Shown in pieces: positions 1 through 8,095 of a DNA stretch of 46,176 bases. A model generated the notes under the pieces. The model made no database searches. It was not told the origin of the DNA and saw only the letters and a program-made list of their open reading frames with translations. The translations under genes and the position numbers were made by a program. The DNA comes from an uncultured Lachnospiraceae bacterium. Lineage in GTDB: Bacteria; Bacillota; Clostridia; Lachnospirales; Lachnospiraceae. Each line of letters begins with the position of its first letter. Position 1 is the stretch's first letter. The stretch lies in NCBI GenBank assembly GCA_947246015.1, contig CAMXQE010000029.1:1-46176 (forward strand), read 5' to 3'.

Positions 1-79
1 GCTGCTTCGCATCCGTAAGTTTTCTGGGGGCTGTCCGGGCTTCTGCTGTTTTTTTTATTCCGGTTCTGCTGCCGGATTT

Positions 80-2551
80 TTAATGCGCTATGTCATAGAC
101 GGAGCGCACGCGGAAGGTTTCCGCATTTCCTTCTATAATCTTTACGCGTCTTTCCCCTGCCTGCATGTCAAAGAAGTTATCTTCCAGTCTCACATCCCCG
201 TCCACACCTTCGATGCAGACTTTTTGGGCAAAAGCATCTGCCCTGACTATGACTTCGTTCCCTTCTGCTTCACAGGACAGCTTCGGATTGAGAAAACGGT
301 AATGCTTGGGAGCGGTAAACAGGCAGTTACCGGAAGATACCGTTTTCCCGTTCACTACAAATGCATAGTCCAGATTCACGGACAATTCATCATATGGTGA
401 AACATCCATTTTCTCCAGCCATACGCCGGACAGGGCGGGAACCGTTACGTTCTCCCTGCCTTCCGCTAATACGCTGCTGTCGGGATTCCTTAACTGCCAG
501 CGTACTTCCCCGCGTACTTCTTCCATCGTTTCATTTGCCACATGAAGCCTCGCTGACTTCTCAAAAGGCGCCGGCTGGGCAATGCAGAACGGTCTTTCAC
601 TGATTTCCCCCTTTTCCTCGCAGGAAACCATCACCGGAGCGAACATCCGCTTTTCCGCGTAATGAAGAGCTTTCCACCTGCCGTAATAATCAATGCCGGA
701 CCACGAAGCCACCGGCCAGATATCGTTTAACTGCCATACTACTGTTCCCATGCAGCGTCCCCGGTATCTTCTGAAATGCTCCACGCCGTACCGGATGGCA
801 TCTGCCTGCAGCAATTGGGAGGCATACAAAAGACTGTCAAAATCCTTGGGGTAAAGGTAAGTCGCTGACAGATAATTCATGATTTTACCGTTTGCCGCCT
901 GATTCCTCTGATGCATCTCCATCACTCTGGAGAAAATATTCCGGTCCTCTTCCTCTGTAAAGGACTCCACTGTTTTCAGGCAGGGAAAGGATTGGAAGCC
1001 GAACTCCGACAGGTAACGGAAACGGAATTTCCGGTATTCGGTAAACGGCTTATTGCCGTGCCATACATCCCAATAGTGGGTATCCCCCCTGTTTTCATCC
1101 CACGGATTGTCAAAATTTCCGCCCGAAGAAGGAGAGGAAGGCCAGTAAAAGGTCTGGGGGTCTTCTTCTTTCAAAATCTTCGGAATAATATATTCAAAGA
1201 TTTTGATGTAATCATATTTCTGCTTAATGGAAGGCTTCCACGCCTTGTCCAGTGTCTGCGTCTCCATTTCATTGTTCCCGCACCAGAGTCCGAGACAGGC
1301 ATGATGCCGGATCCGCCTTACATTTTCCCTGATTTCCTCTGTTATATTGGACTCAAACTCTTCGTCCAGTTCATAAGAAGCGCAGGCAAACATAAAATCC
1401 TGCCAGACTACAAGCCCCAGTTCGTCGCAGATATCATAGAAAAAATCGTCCGGATAATAACCGCCGCCCCAGACACGAATGCTGTTATAGTTTACCGCCG
1501 CACAATCCTCTAACAATTTCCTCGTCCTTTGTTCCGTCACACGGCTAAGGATATTGTCCTCCGGAATATAGTCCGCACCCATAGCGAATATCTTCACACC
1601 GTTTACCTCATGGGCAAAACAGTTCCCCCATTCATCCGCTTCGGTATTCACCGTCATCGTACGCAGCCCGATACGCCGTTCCCACCGGTCAATCAGCTTC
1701 CCTTCCCCGTCCTCCAGCCTGACTTCCGCATGGTATAACGGCTGTTCTCCATACCCGTTGGGCCACCACAGGCTTGGATTTTCTATCCGGACTTTATAAG
1801 CATCCCCTTCGGCATCCTCCTTTGGTTCATAAACCTTTCCGTCCGGTCCGGTTACTTTTATTTTTGCCGCAGTTTCCCCTTCTGCTTCCCCAAACAGTTC
1901 CACGGTTATGTCAAAATCCAATGTTACCTCTTTTTCCCCGTGAACCTGCGTCACATATACGGATTCCAGCCGTGCCTTTTCCACTGCCAGCAGCGAAACT
2001 TTCCGGAAAATTCCGGCATCAGGCAGCCTCGGCCCCCAGTCCCATCCCAACATGCAATGCGCTTTCCTCAAATGGGGAAAGCCGTCCGTACAATCCCAAC
2101 TGCCGCCGGTATACACTTTTTCATTTTCCTCCCTGCAATATCTGGTAGGGGAGAAAAGCACCACTTTTAATTCATTCTTCCCCACCCTCGCGCATTCCGA
2201 AATATCGTACTCCCAAATTCGGTACATATTGCAGGCATGGCCCAGATATTCCCCGTTCCAGTAAATATCCGCCAATGTATCCAGTCCCTCAAACCGCAGC
2301 AGCAGCCCATACGTTCCTAACAGTTCGCCGTCCACTTCCACTTCTGTCATGTATTCAAAATTATTTTCCATTAATTTTAATGCATCCAGCTCATTATCCC
2401 TGTAATACGGGTCGGGCATTAAACCTTTTTTTAACAGTGCCCCATACACGGACCCCGGCACTTCTGCCCCGATAAACTCCTCCGGTATCCCGTACACATT
2501 TTCCCCTAATATACGCAGCTTCCAAATCCCGTTCAATCCTTTTTCCAGCAT
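80..2551 (-). CDS. GH2 family beta-mannosidase
   Basis: An 823-residue glycoside hydrolase family 2 enzyme predicted to release terminal beta-mannose from manno-oligosaccharides. The N-terminal jelly-roll carries the family pattern VPGSVYGALL near residue 35 and the GWDWGPRLPDAGIFRKV block near 170-185. The central TIM barrel contains the acid/base Glu in LWCGNNEMETQ (about 430) and the nucleophile Glu in LSEFGFQSFP (about 520); QLNDIWPVASWSG lies further on. There is no signal peptide, so it should act in the cytoplasm on imported sugars. An AAGGAAGGG ribosome site precedes the ATG. It is monocistronic here; its 3' side leaves the window after 79 bases. Beta-mannosidase is preferred over beta-galactosidase because of the GWDWGPR and GNNE contexts. 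Confidence 0.93.
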   Translation of the reverse strand: MLEKGLNGIWKLRILGENVYGIPEEFIGAEVPGSVYGALLKKGLMPDPYYRDNELDALKLMENNFEYMTEVEVDGELLGTYGLLLRFEGLDTLADIYWNGEYLGHACNMYRIWEYDISECARVGKNELKVVLFSPTRYCREENEKVYTGGSWDCTDGFPHLRKAHCMLGWDWGPRLPDAGIFRKVSLLAVEKARLESVYVTQVHGEKEVTLDFDITVELFGEAEGETAAKIKVTGPDGKVYEPKEDAEGDAYKVRIENPSLWWPNGYGEQPLYHAEVRLEDGEGKLIDRWERRIGLRTMTVNTEADEWGNCFAHEVNGVKIFAMGADYIPEDNILSRVTEQRTRKLLEDCAAVNYNSIRVWGGGYYPDDFFYDICDELGLVVWQDFMFACASYELDEEFESNITEEIRENVRRIRHHACLGLWCGNNEMETQTLDKAWKPSIKQKYDYIKIFEYIIPKILKEEDPQTFYWPSSPSSGGNFDNPWDENRGDTHYWDVWHGNKPFTEYRKFRFRYLSEFGFQSFPCLKTVESFTEEEDRNIFSRVMEMHQRNQAANGKIMNYLSATYLYPKDFDSLLYASQLLQADAIRYGVEHFRRYRGRCMGTVVWQLNDIWPVASWSGIDYYGRWKALHYAEKRMFAPVMVSCEEKGEISERPFCIAQPAPFEKSARLHVANETMEEVRGEVRWQLRNPDSSVLAEGRENVTVPALSGVWLEKMDVSPYDELSVNLDYAFVVNGKTVSSGNCLFTAPKHYRFLNPKLSCEAEGNEVIVRADAFAQKVCIEGVDGDVRLEDNFFDMQAGERRVKIIEGNAETFRVRSVYDIAH

Positions 2552-2584
2552 AACCTGCCCTTCCTTTCTGATTGCCTGCCAGCT

Positions 2585-2603
2585 CTTAGGAACAGTTCCT
2601 TAG
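2585..2603. promoter_or_regulatory. Near-palindromic operator candidate before the beta-mannosidase gene
   Basis: CTTAGGAACAGTTCCTTAG is a 19-bp palindrome with one mismatched pair. It lies on the promoter-proximal side of the beta-mannosidase start, directly downstream of a possible minus-strand -10 (TACACT, 2607-2612), with a weak -35 TGGCAA 17 bp further upstream. That position suits a repressor that blocks initiation. The regulator is unknown and no gene in the window obviously encodes it. Confidence 0.35.
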
Positions 2604-2675
2604 ATAAGTGTAACATGGATGGACGCCGTTTGCCACTACAGGAATAACAATTTTAACTGAGTTGTCACTGGCTGA

Positions 2676-2706
2676 GTAACAGGAAAGCCGAATGCCGAAC
2701 TGTTAC
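2676..2706. repeat. 31-bp GTAACAG palindromic repeat, copy 1
   Basis: A 31-bp element starts GTAACAG and ends CTGTTAC, with AAAGCCG and TGCCGAA inside. Its reverse complement matches the 31-bp element at 42416-42446 at 27 of 31 positions by hand count. It lies in the 326-bp gap between the beta-mannosidase gene and the Cys-rich protein; apart from promoter and operator candidates I see nothing else in that gap. Confidence 0.7.
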
Positions 2707-2877
2707 CCGGCTGAAACATAATTTTCAAATTATTGTAGCCAACCAACCTCCTATATGATATACTGTGTCACAATAACGGATGCCGCACTTCGTGAGCCAT
2801 CCCTGTATTCATCTGATACACGGCTTCACACATCTGGTATCCGATACAAAAAAAGAGTAACCGGAGGTATCTATCAT

Positions 2878-3333
2878 ATGGCAGAGGCACATAAGAAAGG
2901 ATTAAACGCCGAATTAGTTGCAAACGATGTAGAACATTGCTGCAGGAGCGAGGCCGCATGTGGTCAGTGTAAAGGAGAAGCATGTACAATAGGTTATGCC
3001 AGACAGTGCATCCTTAATTATCAGGCAGAACCGAAAAAAGAAATTCCCAATGGAACAGAGCATGTTCCAACCATGGATTTTAAAGTATTCGACGAACTGG
3101 CGCTGGAAACTGCAATCGCCCATATTTTAAAGGAATGTAAAGATTGCAAAGAAGACCATACGGAAAACTGTATCATCAATGTCATCCGCAACTGCTATGA
3201 AGTGGGACTGTTAGGTGACGCACATCCCTATGAAGGAAGCGCACTGCAATACTTAATGTACTTAAAAACTAATTTTCCGGAAAAGTCCGGGCATATTGCC
3301 GAAATTTATATGCGTCAAAAAGAACAGGTTTAA
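2878..3333 (+). CDS. Cys-rich conserved hypothetical protein
   Basis: A 151-residue soluble protein with no signal peptide or membrane segment. The reading frame is open from 2755, but the ATG at 2878 is preceded by GGAGG at the right distance and is the likely start. The first 50 residues hold CC, then C..C.GEAC and ARQC; a C..C pair (KECKDCKED) follows near residue 97 and single Cys residues near 107 and 114. This spacing suggests metal or Fe-S binding, but no named motif is met. The remainder looks helical. It seems monocistronic. I cannot assign a function. Confidence 0.75.
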   Translation: MAEAHKKGLNAELVANDVEHCCRSEAACGQCKGEACTIGYARQCILNYQAEPKKEIPNGTEHVPTMDFKVFDELALETAIAHILKECKDCKEDHTENCIINVIRNCYEVGLLGDAHPYEGSALQYLMYLKTNFPEKSGHIAEIYMRQKEQV

Positions 3334-3345
3334 ACAATCTTAAAT

Positions 3346-3447
3346 CGTGTTTAAAATTCATTCCGCAATTTTCAAACACGCTCCGGAACGAACGAAACAG
3401 GACTGCCGCTTTATACGTTCTGCAAAAACACACCCTGACGGCAGTCC
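3346..3447. repeat. Two intergenic inverted repeats
   Basis: The first, 3346-3380, pairs CGTGTTT with AAACACG and carries an inner AAAATT/AATTTT stem. The second pairs GGACTGCCG (3400-3408) with CGGCAGTCC (3439-3447). They sit between the Cys-rich gene and the small membrane protein. No T-tract follows either, so they are not convincing terminators; they may be folded mRNA ends or palindromic repeat remnants. Confidence 0.45.
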
Positions 3448-3461
3448 GGAAATGGAGTCAC

Positions 3462-3731
3462 ATGAAAATCAGACCAAAACAAATCGCCGCGTGGATTTGC
3501 ATTATTGCCCTTTTAGGCTTATCTGTTGCCACCTTCATAATAGGGCTTTTGGATTTCCCCGGTTCCGATGCTCTGTTTTTCGCCTGCCTTGCCGCTATGG
3601 TCTTTCTTCCTATCCTGTTATGGATTTATATATGGCTGTACGGAAAGGTTCGGGATAAACACACCATAGCGTCTATAGATTTTTTTCAGACAGACCAGGC
3701 TGAACATGAAAAAAAGAACATGAAAAAATAA
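3462..3731 (+). CDS. Small two-helix membrane protein
   Basis: An 89-residue protein with two hydrophobic segments (about residues 9-30 and 39-60), a charged N-terminus (MKIRPKQ) and a highly charged Lys-rich tail. GGAG lies 5 bases before the ATG, which supports this frame over the overlapping 103-codon frame from 3347. It would be a two-pass inner-membrane protein with both ends on the same side. No family recognised and no obvious partner; the next gene is convergent. Confidence 0.6.
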   Translation: MKIRPKQIAAWICIIALLGLSVATFIIGLLDFPGSDALFFACLAAMVFLPILLWIYIWLYGKVRDKHTIASIDFFQTDQAEHEKKNMKK

Positions 3732-3734
3732 GCA

Positions 3735-3780
3735 AAGACAATGCCCTCCGGCCTCAGCAACCGGACTGTCATTGTCTCTT
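3735..3780. terminator. Bidirectional hairpin between convergent genes
   Basis: AGACAATG pairs with CATTGTCT, with an inner CCGG/CCGG stem, and the plus-strand exit is T-rich (CTTCTTTTATTTT). It lies between the small membrane protein (plus) and the HAD gene (minus). Confidence 0.6.
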
Positions 3781-3783
3781 CTT

Positions 3784-4386
3784 TTATTTTATTCCCAGTT
3801 TCCTCATCTCCTCCACGGCACTGTCCCTGTCCGTAAAACGAATCGTCTTTATCCCAAACTTTGCCGCCGCTGCAAGATTCGACTCCAAATCATCTAAAAA
3901 TACACATTCTTCCGGTACGAGATGATACCGCTCCAGCAGCCTCCTGTAAATCTCCGGCTCCGGCTTAATGGTCTTCTCCTTATAAGAAAGGATTCCTCCA
4001 TCCACATAGTCCAAAAATTCCAACACATCCTTACAATCCTGATGTGCCCGGTGGGCAAAATTGGACAGTACCAATACCTGATACCCTTTCTGCTTCAACT
4101 CCTTTATCCACGGCACCGCATAATCATATTTTACCAGCATCCCGTTAATGTTTCCAAGGGATTCCCTGAGTTCTTTTTCTATGCCGGGGTCGTTTTGCAC
4201 AAAGGCATCCATGACCTCTTCATCCGTCAAAGCTCCCCTGTCATACTCCGACCACGCACGGCTCTCCACTGTCGCCCTTGCAATCCGGGCAAGCACCTCT
4301 TTGGAATAGCCGAACTTCTGAAAATAAGCCTTCCATTCAAATCCGGCAAGTACATTGCCGATATCAAAAATAACTGTTTTTATCAT
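3784..4386 (-). CDS. HAD-superfamily phosphatase (YihX-like)
   Basis: A 200-residue haloacid dehalogenase-like hydrolase, probably a cytoplasmic sugar-phosphate phosphatase. Motif I is FDIGNVL, with the DxGN form seen in the YihX subgroup. Motif II is VLSNF, the motif III Lys lies in KTIKPEPEIY, and motif IV is FLDDLESN. A helical cap occupies about residues 15-90. The frame opens at 4428, but the ATG at 4386 follows GGAGGTAAAA and starts exactly at the family's usual first residues. It lies 22 bp behind the LysR gene on the same strand and is probably co-transcribed with it. The substrate cannot be read from sequence. Confidence 0.88.
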   Translation of the reverse strand: MIKTVIFDIGNVLAGFEWKAYFQKFGYSKEVLARIARATVESRAWSEYDRGALTDEEVMDAFVQNDPGIEKELRESLGNINGMLVKYDYAVPWIKELKQKGYQVLVLSNFAHRAHQDCKDVLEFLDYVDGGILSYKEKTIKPEPEIYRRLLERYHLVPEECVFLDDLESNLAAAAKFGIKTIRFTDRDSAVEEMRKLGIK

Positions 4387-4408
4387 TTTTACCTCCGTCT
4401 GTCCATCC

Positions 4409-5314
4409 TCACAGGGCATTTTCCTCATTGCCCGCTGGAATCAATTCCAGCAATTTCCTGCCTGCCGCCGACAAAGGATTCCGGCTGTCCGTCACCACAC
4501 AGAAATTCCGTTTCGGGATAATCTTATTAAACCGCAGTTCAAACAATCTGCCGGATTCCAGATACTCCGCCGCAAAATCCTTCATTACGCAGCCCACTCC
4601 GAGATTGCGGAGTGTAAACTGCACAATCATGTCACTGGTGGCAAGCTCAAATTCCGGATGCATCACTACGCCGTTTTTTTCCAGAAAATCATCCATATAG
4701 CGCCGTGTACTGGTATTCTTTTCCAACGAAATCAACGGTAATTTCTCCAACTCCTGTAAATCCAGCATCTTATTTTTATAGGGAATAAACTTCAACCCTG
4801 CCACAAACACATCCTCGATTTCCCTTACCTTCACCGTCCGGATTCCTGCCGTTTCCTCAAAAGGCGTACTGACCACACCGAAATCAATCTTTCCTTCCTG
4901 CAAATAACGCAACGTCTCCGGCGTGGGCGCATTGGACACGACCACCCGAATATTGGGGTATTTTTCATGAAACAGCTCCAGATAGGGCAGCAGATAAAAA
5001 CGCAGTGTCATATCACTGGCGCCGATATGCAGTTCTCCCAATTCCAGATTCATCATCTGCGCCAGCTTTTTTTCCCCCAGTTCTATCTGCTCATATCCTT
5101 TGGATACATAGGAAAAAAGCAGTTCTCCCTCCGGCGTCAGCTTCACGCCTTTGGAGGTGCGCACGAACAACTTCGCACCCACCTCCTGTTCCAGCTGCCG
5201 GACGGACTGGCTCACCGCCGGCTGGGATATGGAAAGCCGTGCCGCTGCCAGCGTCAGGCTTTTACACTCTGCCACATAATAGAAAACTTTGTAATATTCC
5301 AGGTTACTTGTCAT
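4409..5314 (-). CDS. LysR-family transcriptional regulator
   Basis: A 301-residue regulator with an N-terminal winged helix-turn-helix (residues 1-60, with LTLAAARLSISQPAVSQSVR) and a periplasmic-binding-like effector domain (about 90-295). It resembles the CysB/CbbR/YtlI type that starts by recognising Asn-Leu-Glu-Tyr-Tyr. It precedes the HAD gene on the same strand. LysR regulators often control a divergent neighbour, but here the upstream gene, purA, is in the same orientation, so the target is unclear. The ribosome site is weak (GGCGGA, about 9 bases before the ATG). Confidence 0.92.
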   Translation of the reverse strand: MTSNLEYYKVFYYVAECKSLTLAAARLSISQPAVSQSVRQLEQEVGAKLFVRTSKGVKLTPEGELLFSYVSKGYEQIELGEKKLAQMMNLELGELHIGASDMTLRFYLLPYLELFHEKYPNIRVVVSNAPTPETLRYLQEGKIDFGVVSTPFEETAGIRTVKVREIEDVFVAGLKFIPYKNKMLDLQELEKLPLISLEKNTSTRRYMDDFLEKNGVVMHPEFELATSDMIVQFTLRNLGVGCVMKDFAAEYLESGRLFELRFNKIIPKRNFCVVTDSRNPLSAAGRKLLELIPAGNEENAL

Positions 5315-5369
5315 AGACGGATTTCCGCCCCTCTATTTTATTTTTACCCTATTTATTTCTTTATCTGCC

Positions 5370-6662
5370 TTATTTCTTTAAAGGGCTTTCCCTGTAAATA
5401 ATATCACTTCTGGACGGTCCGTTGCTAATCATTGTTATCGGGTAGCCAATCTGTTCTTCAATAAACTCTACATACTTTTTACAGTTTTCCGGTAAATCTT
5501 CATAATTTTTAATTCCCCGGATGTCGCATTTCCAACCCGGAAGGGTTTTCAGCACCGGTTTTGCTTTTTCCAGCTTCGCAGTCACCGGAAAGTCCGTGGT
5601 CACTTCCCCGTCGGTTTCATAGCCTACGCAGACCGGAATCTCATCCAGATATCCGAGTACATCCAGCACCGTAAAAGCCACGTCCGTCGTTCCCTGCAGT
5701 CTGCACCCGTATTTGGAAGCCACGCAGTCGAACCATCCCATACGGCGCGGACGCCCTGTGGTTGCTCCGAACTCTCCGCCGTCGCCGCCGCGGCGCCTGA
5801 GCTCATCCGCTTCCTCCCCGAAGATTTCGGATACAAAAGCGCCTGCTCCGACTGCTGAAGAATATGCCTTGCACACCGTATAGATTTCCTTTATTTCATA
5901 AGGAGGAATCCCCGCACCGATGGCGCCGTACGCCGCCAGTGTGGAAGAAGATGTAACCATAGGGTAAATTCCATGGTCCGGGTCTTTCAGCGTACCTAAC
6001 TGCCCTTCCAGCAGGATGGTCTTATTTTCCTTCAGCGCCTGATTCAGATAAGCAGACACATCGCATACATAAGGCGCTACCATGTCCTTATATCCATGCA
6101 GTGTTTCCAACAATTCATCAGGGTTGATTACCGGCTTGTGATATAAATGTTCCAAAAGCACATTTTTCATTTCCACAATCCGGAACACCTTTTCTTTCAA
6201 CAGTTCTTCATCAAACAACTCACTGACCTGAAAACCGGTTTTTGCATATTTATCCGAATAAAAAGGTGCAATGCCTGATTTGGTGGAGCCAAAGGATTTC
6301 CCGCCCAAACGTTCCTCTTCATACTGGTCAAACAGAATATGGTACGGCATCACAATCTGTGCCCTGTCTGACACGAGAAGTTTCGGCATCGGCACATTCC
6401 TGTCCGTAATTGATTTGATTTCCTCAAAAAGTACCGGAATATTCAATGCCACCCCATTCCCGATAATACTGGTGGTGTGATTGTAAAACACGCCTGAGGG
6501 CAGGGTATGCAGTGCAAACTTACCATAGTCATTTACAATCGTATGGCCTGCATTGGCGCCGCCCTGAAAACGGATGATAATATCTGCTTTCTCGGCAAGC
6601 ATATCCGTAATCTTTCCTTTTCCTTCATCGCCCCAGTTCGCTCCAACTACCGCTTTTACCAT
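5370..6662 (-). CDS. purA: Adenylosuccinate synthetase
   Basis: A 430-residue enzyme that makes adenylosuccinate from IMP, aspartate and GTP, the first committed step to AMP. The N-terminus has the family P-loop region GANWGDEGKGK, with GGANAGHTI at about 35-43 carrying the catalytic His. GSTKSGIAP, LEGQLGTLKDPDHG and the C-terminal base-recognition region are also visible. AGGAGG precedes the ATG by 9 bases. It appears to be transcribed alone from a long folded leader (see 6663-6957). The length is normal for bacteria. Confidence 0.97.
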   Translation of the reverse strand: MVKAVVGANWGDEGKGKITDMLAEKADIIIRFQGGANAGHTIVNDYGKFALHTLPSGVFYNHTTSIIGNGVALNIPVLFEEIKSITDRNVPMPKLLVSDRAQIVMPYHILFDQYEEERLGGKSFGSTKSGIAPFYSDKYAKTGFQVSELFDEELLKEKVFRIVEMKNVLLEHLYHKPVINPDELLETLHGYKDMVAPYVCDVSAYLNQALKENKTILLEGQLGTLKDPDHGIYPMVTSSSTLAAYGAIGAGIPPYEIKEIYTVCKAYSSAVGAGAFVSEIFGEEADELRRRGGDGGEFGATTGRPRRMGWFDCVASKYGCRLQGTTDVAFTVLDVLGYLDEIPVCVGYETDGEVTTDFPVTAKLEKAKPVLKTLPGWKCDIRGIKNYEDLPENCKKYVEFIEEQIGYPITMISNGPSRSDIIYRESPLKK

Positions 6663-6860
6663 AATCTCTTTCCTCCTGTAATTCCTGTCATATTTTTGTA
6701 CTCCCTACAGGGTCTTCCTTCCGGTGGGATATGTGCTGCGCAGCATTTAATTTCCTTTCGCACCACTGTGCAATCGGGCAGGGAAGGTTTCTCTCCCTAC
6801 TCTCCGCGCGGGGCATCCGTCAGCTCTGCCGACACACTTCCTTTGGATGCCCCTGTGCAT
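6663..6860 (-). promoter_or_regulatory. Highly structured purA leader, promoter-distal part
   Basis: This roughly 200-nt stretch between the leader terminator and purA contains five inverted repeats. They are 6810-6853 (GGGGCATCC/GGATGCCCC with inner GTCAGC/GCCGAC), 6780-6798 (AGGGA/TCCCT), 6760-6771 (GCAC/GTGC), 6734-6745 (self-complementary TGCTGCGCAGCA) and 6703-6712 (CCCT/AGGG). The segment at 6775-6800 resembles the hairpin after buk (37364-37392), so part may be dispersed palindromic repeats and not a dedicated regulator. No known riboswitch class was recognised. Confidence 0.5.
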
Positions 6861-6887
6861 AAAAAAAGCGGGTGTAAAAAACCCCGC
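6861..6887 (-). terminator. Intrinsic terminator inside the purA leader
   Basis: On the minus strand GCGGG pairs with CCCGC around a T-rich loop and is followed by seven T residues. It stands about 200 nt upstream of purA and about 65 nt downstream of a TATAAT, so it either ends a short RNA or works as an attenuator. Just upstream, ACCGTA (6895-6900) pairs with TACGGT (6924-6929) around a 23-nt loop, giving a possible sensor hairpin. Confidence 0.6.
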
Positions 6888-6951
6888 ATCTTCCACCGTA
6901 CTCCGTTGCCGTTATTTGCCGCTTACGGTCCGCCCTGTTTCTTACTTTATG

Positions 6952-6957
6952 ATTATA
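6952..6957 (-). promoter_or_regulatory. Candidate purA promoter -10
   Basis: The minus strand reads TATAAT at 6952-6957 after an AT-rich stretch. The -35 is poor (TTACTT at a 16-bp spacing is the best match), which could mean activator dependence. It would give a leader of about 280 nt. Confidence 0.45.
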
Positions 6958-7000
6958 CACAAAAACTTCTCATAAGTAAAATCAATATATATTATATTTG

Positions 7001-7204
7001 TTATAAGTTATAATTATGGATTTCCGCACTTATCTGCTCAAATTTTTTCTCACGGTAATCAAACACAAAGCAGGAGGAAGAAGCTAATTTCCGTATCTTC
7101 GCTTAACACCACGGTTTCATCAATGAGTGCCGCCAGTTCCTTATTTCCCGCCAGTTCTATCCCCGTTTCACTGACCTTTTCAGCCGGCAAAACAGGGATA
7201 TGCG
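7001..7204 (-). pseudogene. Decayed or frameshifted coding remnant
   Basis: Two overlapping minus-strand frames each look like part of one protein. One gives residues ending ALIDETVVLSEDTE before a stop at 7059. The other, shifted by one base, continues KIRKLASSSCFVFDYREKKF and ends at 7003. Neither has a ribosome site, and the upstream side is cut by the palindromic repeat at 7205-7235. I take this as the C-terminal remnant of a gene interrupted by a frameshift and a repeat insertion. The family is unrecognised. Confidence 0.35.
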
Positions 7205-7235
7205 GTAACAGTCCGGCCTCCAGCCGGACTGTTAC
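7205..7235. repeat. 31-bp GTAACAG palindromic repeat, copy 2
   Basis: A perfect inverted repeat: GTAACAGTCCGGC, a 5-base loop CTCCA, then GCCGGACTGTTAC. It has the same 31-bp length and termini as copies 2676-2706 and 42416-42446. It lies 12 bp after the Xre gene stop, so it may end that transcript, although no T-tract follows. Confidence 0.75.
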
Positions 7236-7247
7236 CCAATCCAAGAA

Positions 7248-7853
7248 TCATTTCGACAGTACATGCCTGCAATAACTCACTTTCCCACAATTCGGACACT
7301 TCAATTTCCTTTTGGTAATGGTATGGGGTCCCATCAGATATGCTCCCATTTCCGGCACAAACCTGCTGCGGCATCCGGGACATTCAAACGCACCTGCGTC
7401 CCTGTCAAGCACACAGGCTACACCAATGCCTGTAAACAATACAATCATTGCAATCACCAGCAATGTTACTCTTGCCGCCACAGGCATTTCCAGCATCTGT
7501 GCGGCTATCACCAGGGGAAATGCTGCCATGAGTCCCATCGCCACAACAATTACCGATAAAATAATCTTTTTCCTGCTTTCCTCTTTTTCCCTGACCAGAT
7601 TCATCATATTTTCCTCCGCTTTCTTTTGATAATCTTCTTCCGATACCCGTTCTCCGGAAAGCAATTCATTTACACTGATTTCCAATATTTCACATAATGG
7701 AAGCATAAACATTACTTCCGGAAGACCCTTTCCGCATTCCCATTTGGAGATAGTTTTATCACTGATATTCAGCCGCTCTGCCAACTGTCTCTGGGTAAAT
7801 CCTTTCGCTTTTCTTTCTTTTGCTATGAATTTGCCGATTTTATCCTGATTCAT
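7248..7853 (-). CDS. Xre-type HTH regulator with membrane and zinc-ribbon domains
   Basis: A 201-residue protein. Residues 5-60 form a Cro/CI-type helix-turn-helix (GFTQRQLAERLNISDKTISK). Two hydrophobic segments follow at about 99-150 (a membrane hairpin), then a C-terminal zinc ribbon with CPGC and, 27 residues on, CPNC. It is probably a membrane-tethered repressor that can sense through the ribbon. I chose the ATG at 7853 (GAGG 6 bases upstream). The frame stays open to 7976, and a GTG at 7952 has a perfect AAGGAGG, but that extension is encoded by a repeat-like palindromic element. Annotated starts of orthologues would settle it. Confidence 0.8.
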   Translation of the reverse strand: MNQDKIGKFIAKERKAKGFTQRQLAERLNISDKTISKWECGKGLPEVMFMLPLCEILEISVNELLSGERVSEEDYQKKAEENMMNLVREKEESRKKIILSVIVVAMGLMAAFPLVIAAQMLEMPVAARVTLLVIAMIVLFTGIGVACVLDRDAGAFECPGCRSRFVPEMGAYLMGPHTITKRKLKCPNCGKVSYCRHVLSK

Positions 7854-7861
7854 GGTTTTCC

Positions 7862-7952
7862 TCATTTCTGCGCTGCTTTTTTGCGCATAGCAAGTTTGTG
7901 GATGCAGCGCAGACACAAACCTGTGGAGTGAAAGATTTGAAAAATCTTTCAC
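7862..7952. repeat. Palindromic element fused in frame to the Xre 5' end
   Basis: The element contains GTGAAAGATTT/AAATCTTTCAC (7928-7952, perfect 11-bp arms) and GTTTGTG/CACAAAC (7894-7920), plus a GCGCTGC/GCGCA pair near 7870. On the minus strand it is open and would encode about 33 residues (beginning VKDFSNLSLHRF) ahead of the Xre domain. It separates an excellent AAGGAGG (around 7960) from the natural ATG, as if inserted between ribosome site and gene. Confidence 0.5.
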
Positions 7953-8010
7953 ACTTTTCCTCCTTCCTGCTTCCATTATGCATAAAATAAAAGTCTTTAA
8001 AAACCTGCAA

Positions 8011-8047
8011 AGCGTAGAATTTCATCATTTCTGACAAATTCTACGCT
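8011..8047 (-). terminator. Hairpin after the osmoprotectant operon
   Basis: AGCGTAGAATTT pairs perfectly with AAATTCTACGCT around a 13-nt loop. On the minus strand a short spacer and TTTTT follow, consistent with an intrinsic terminator 49 bp downstream of the binding-protein gene. Confidence 0.55.
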
Positions 8048-8095
8048 CCGTATACCTGTGTTCCCGGTTAGGATATGTCCGATACATCCAGACTT

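Noticed and set aside
1..79. A terminator for the beta-mannosidase gene
   Set aside because: The T-run at 49-56 is on the plus strand, so it cannot serve the minus-strand gene, and no clear stem lies before it. Bases 4-48 only show weak similarity to the palindrome at 20176.
6861..6957. A purine, ZTP, PRPP or guanidine riboswitch upstream of purA
   Set aside because: None of the conserved core sequences that I know for these classes is present, so I report only an unassigned structured leader.
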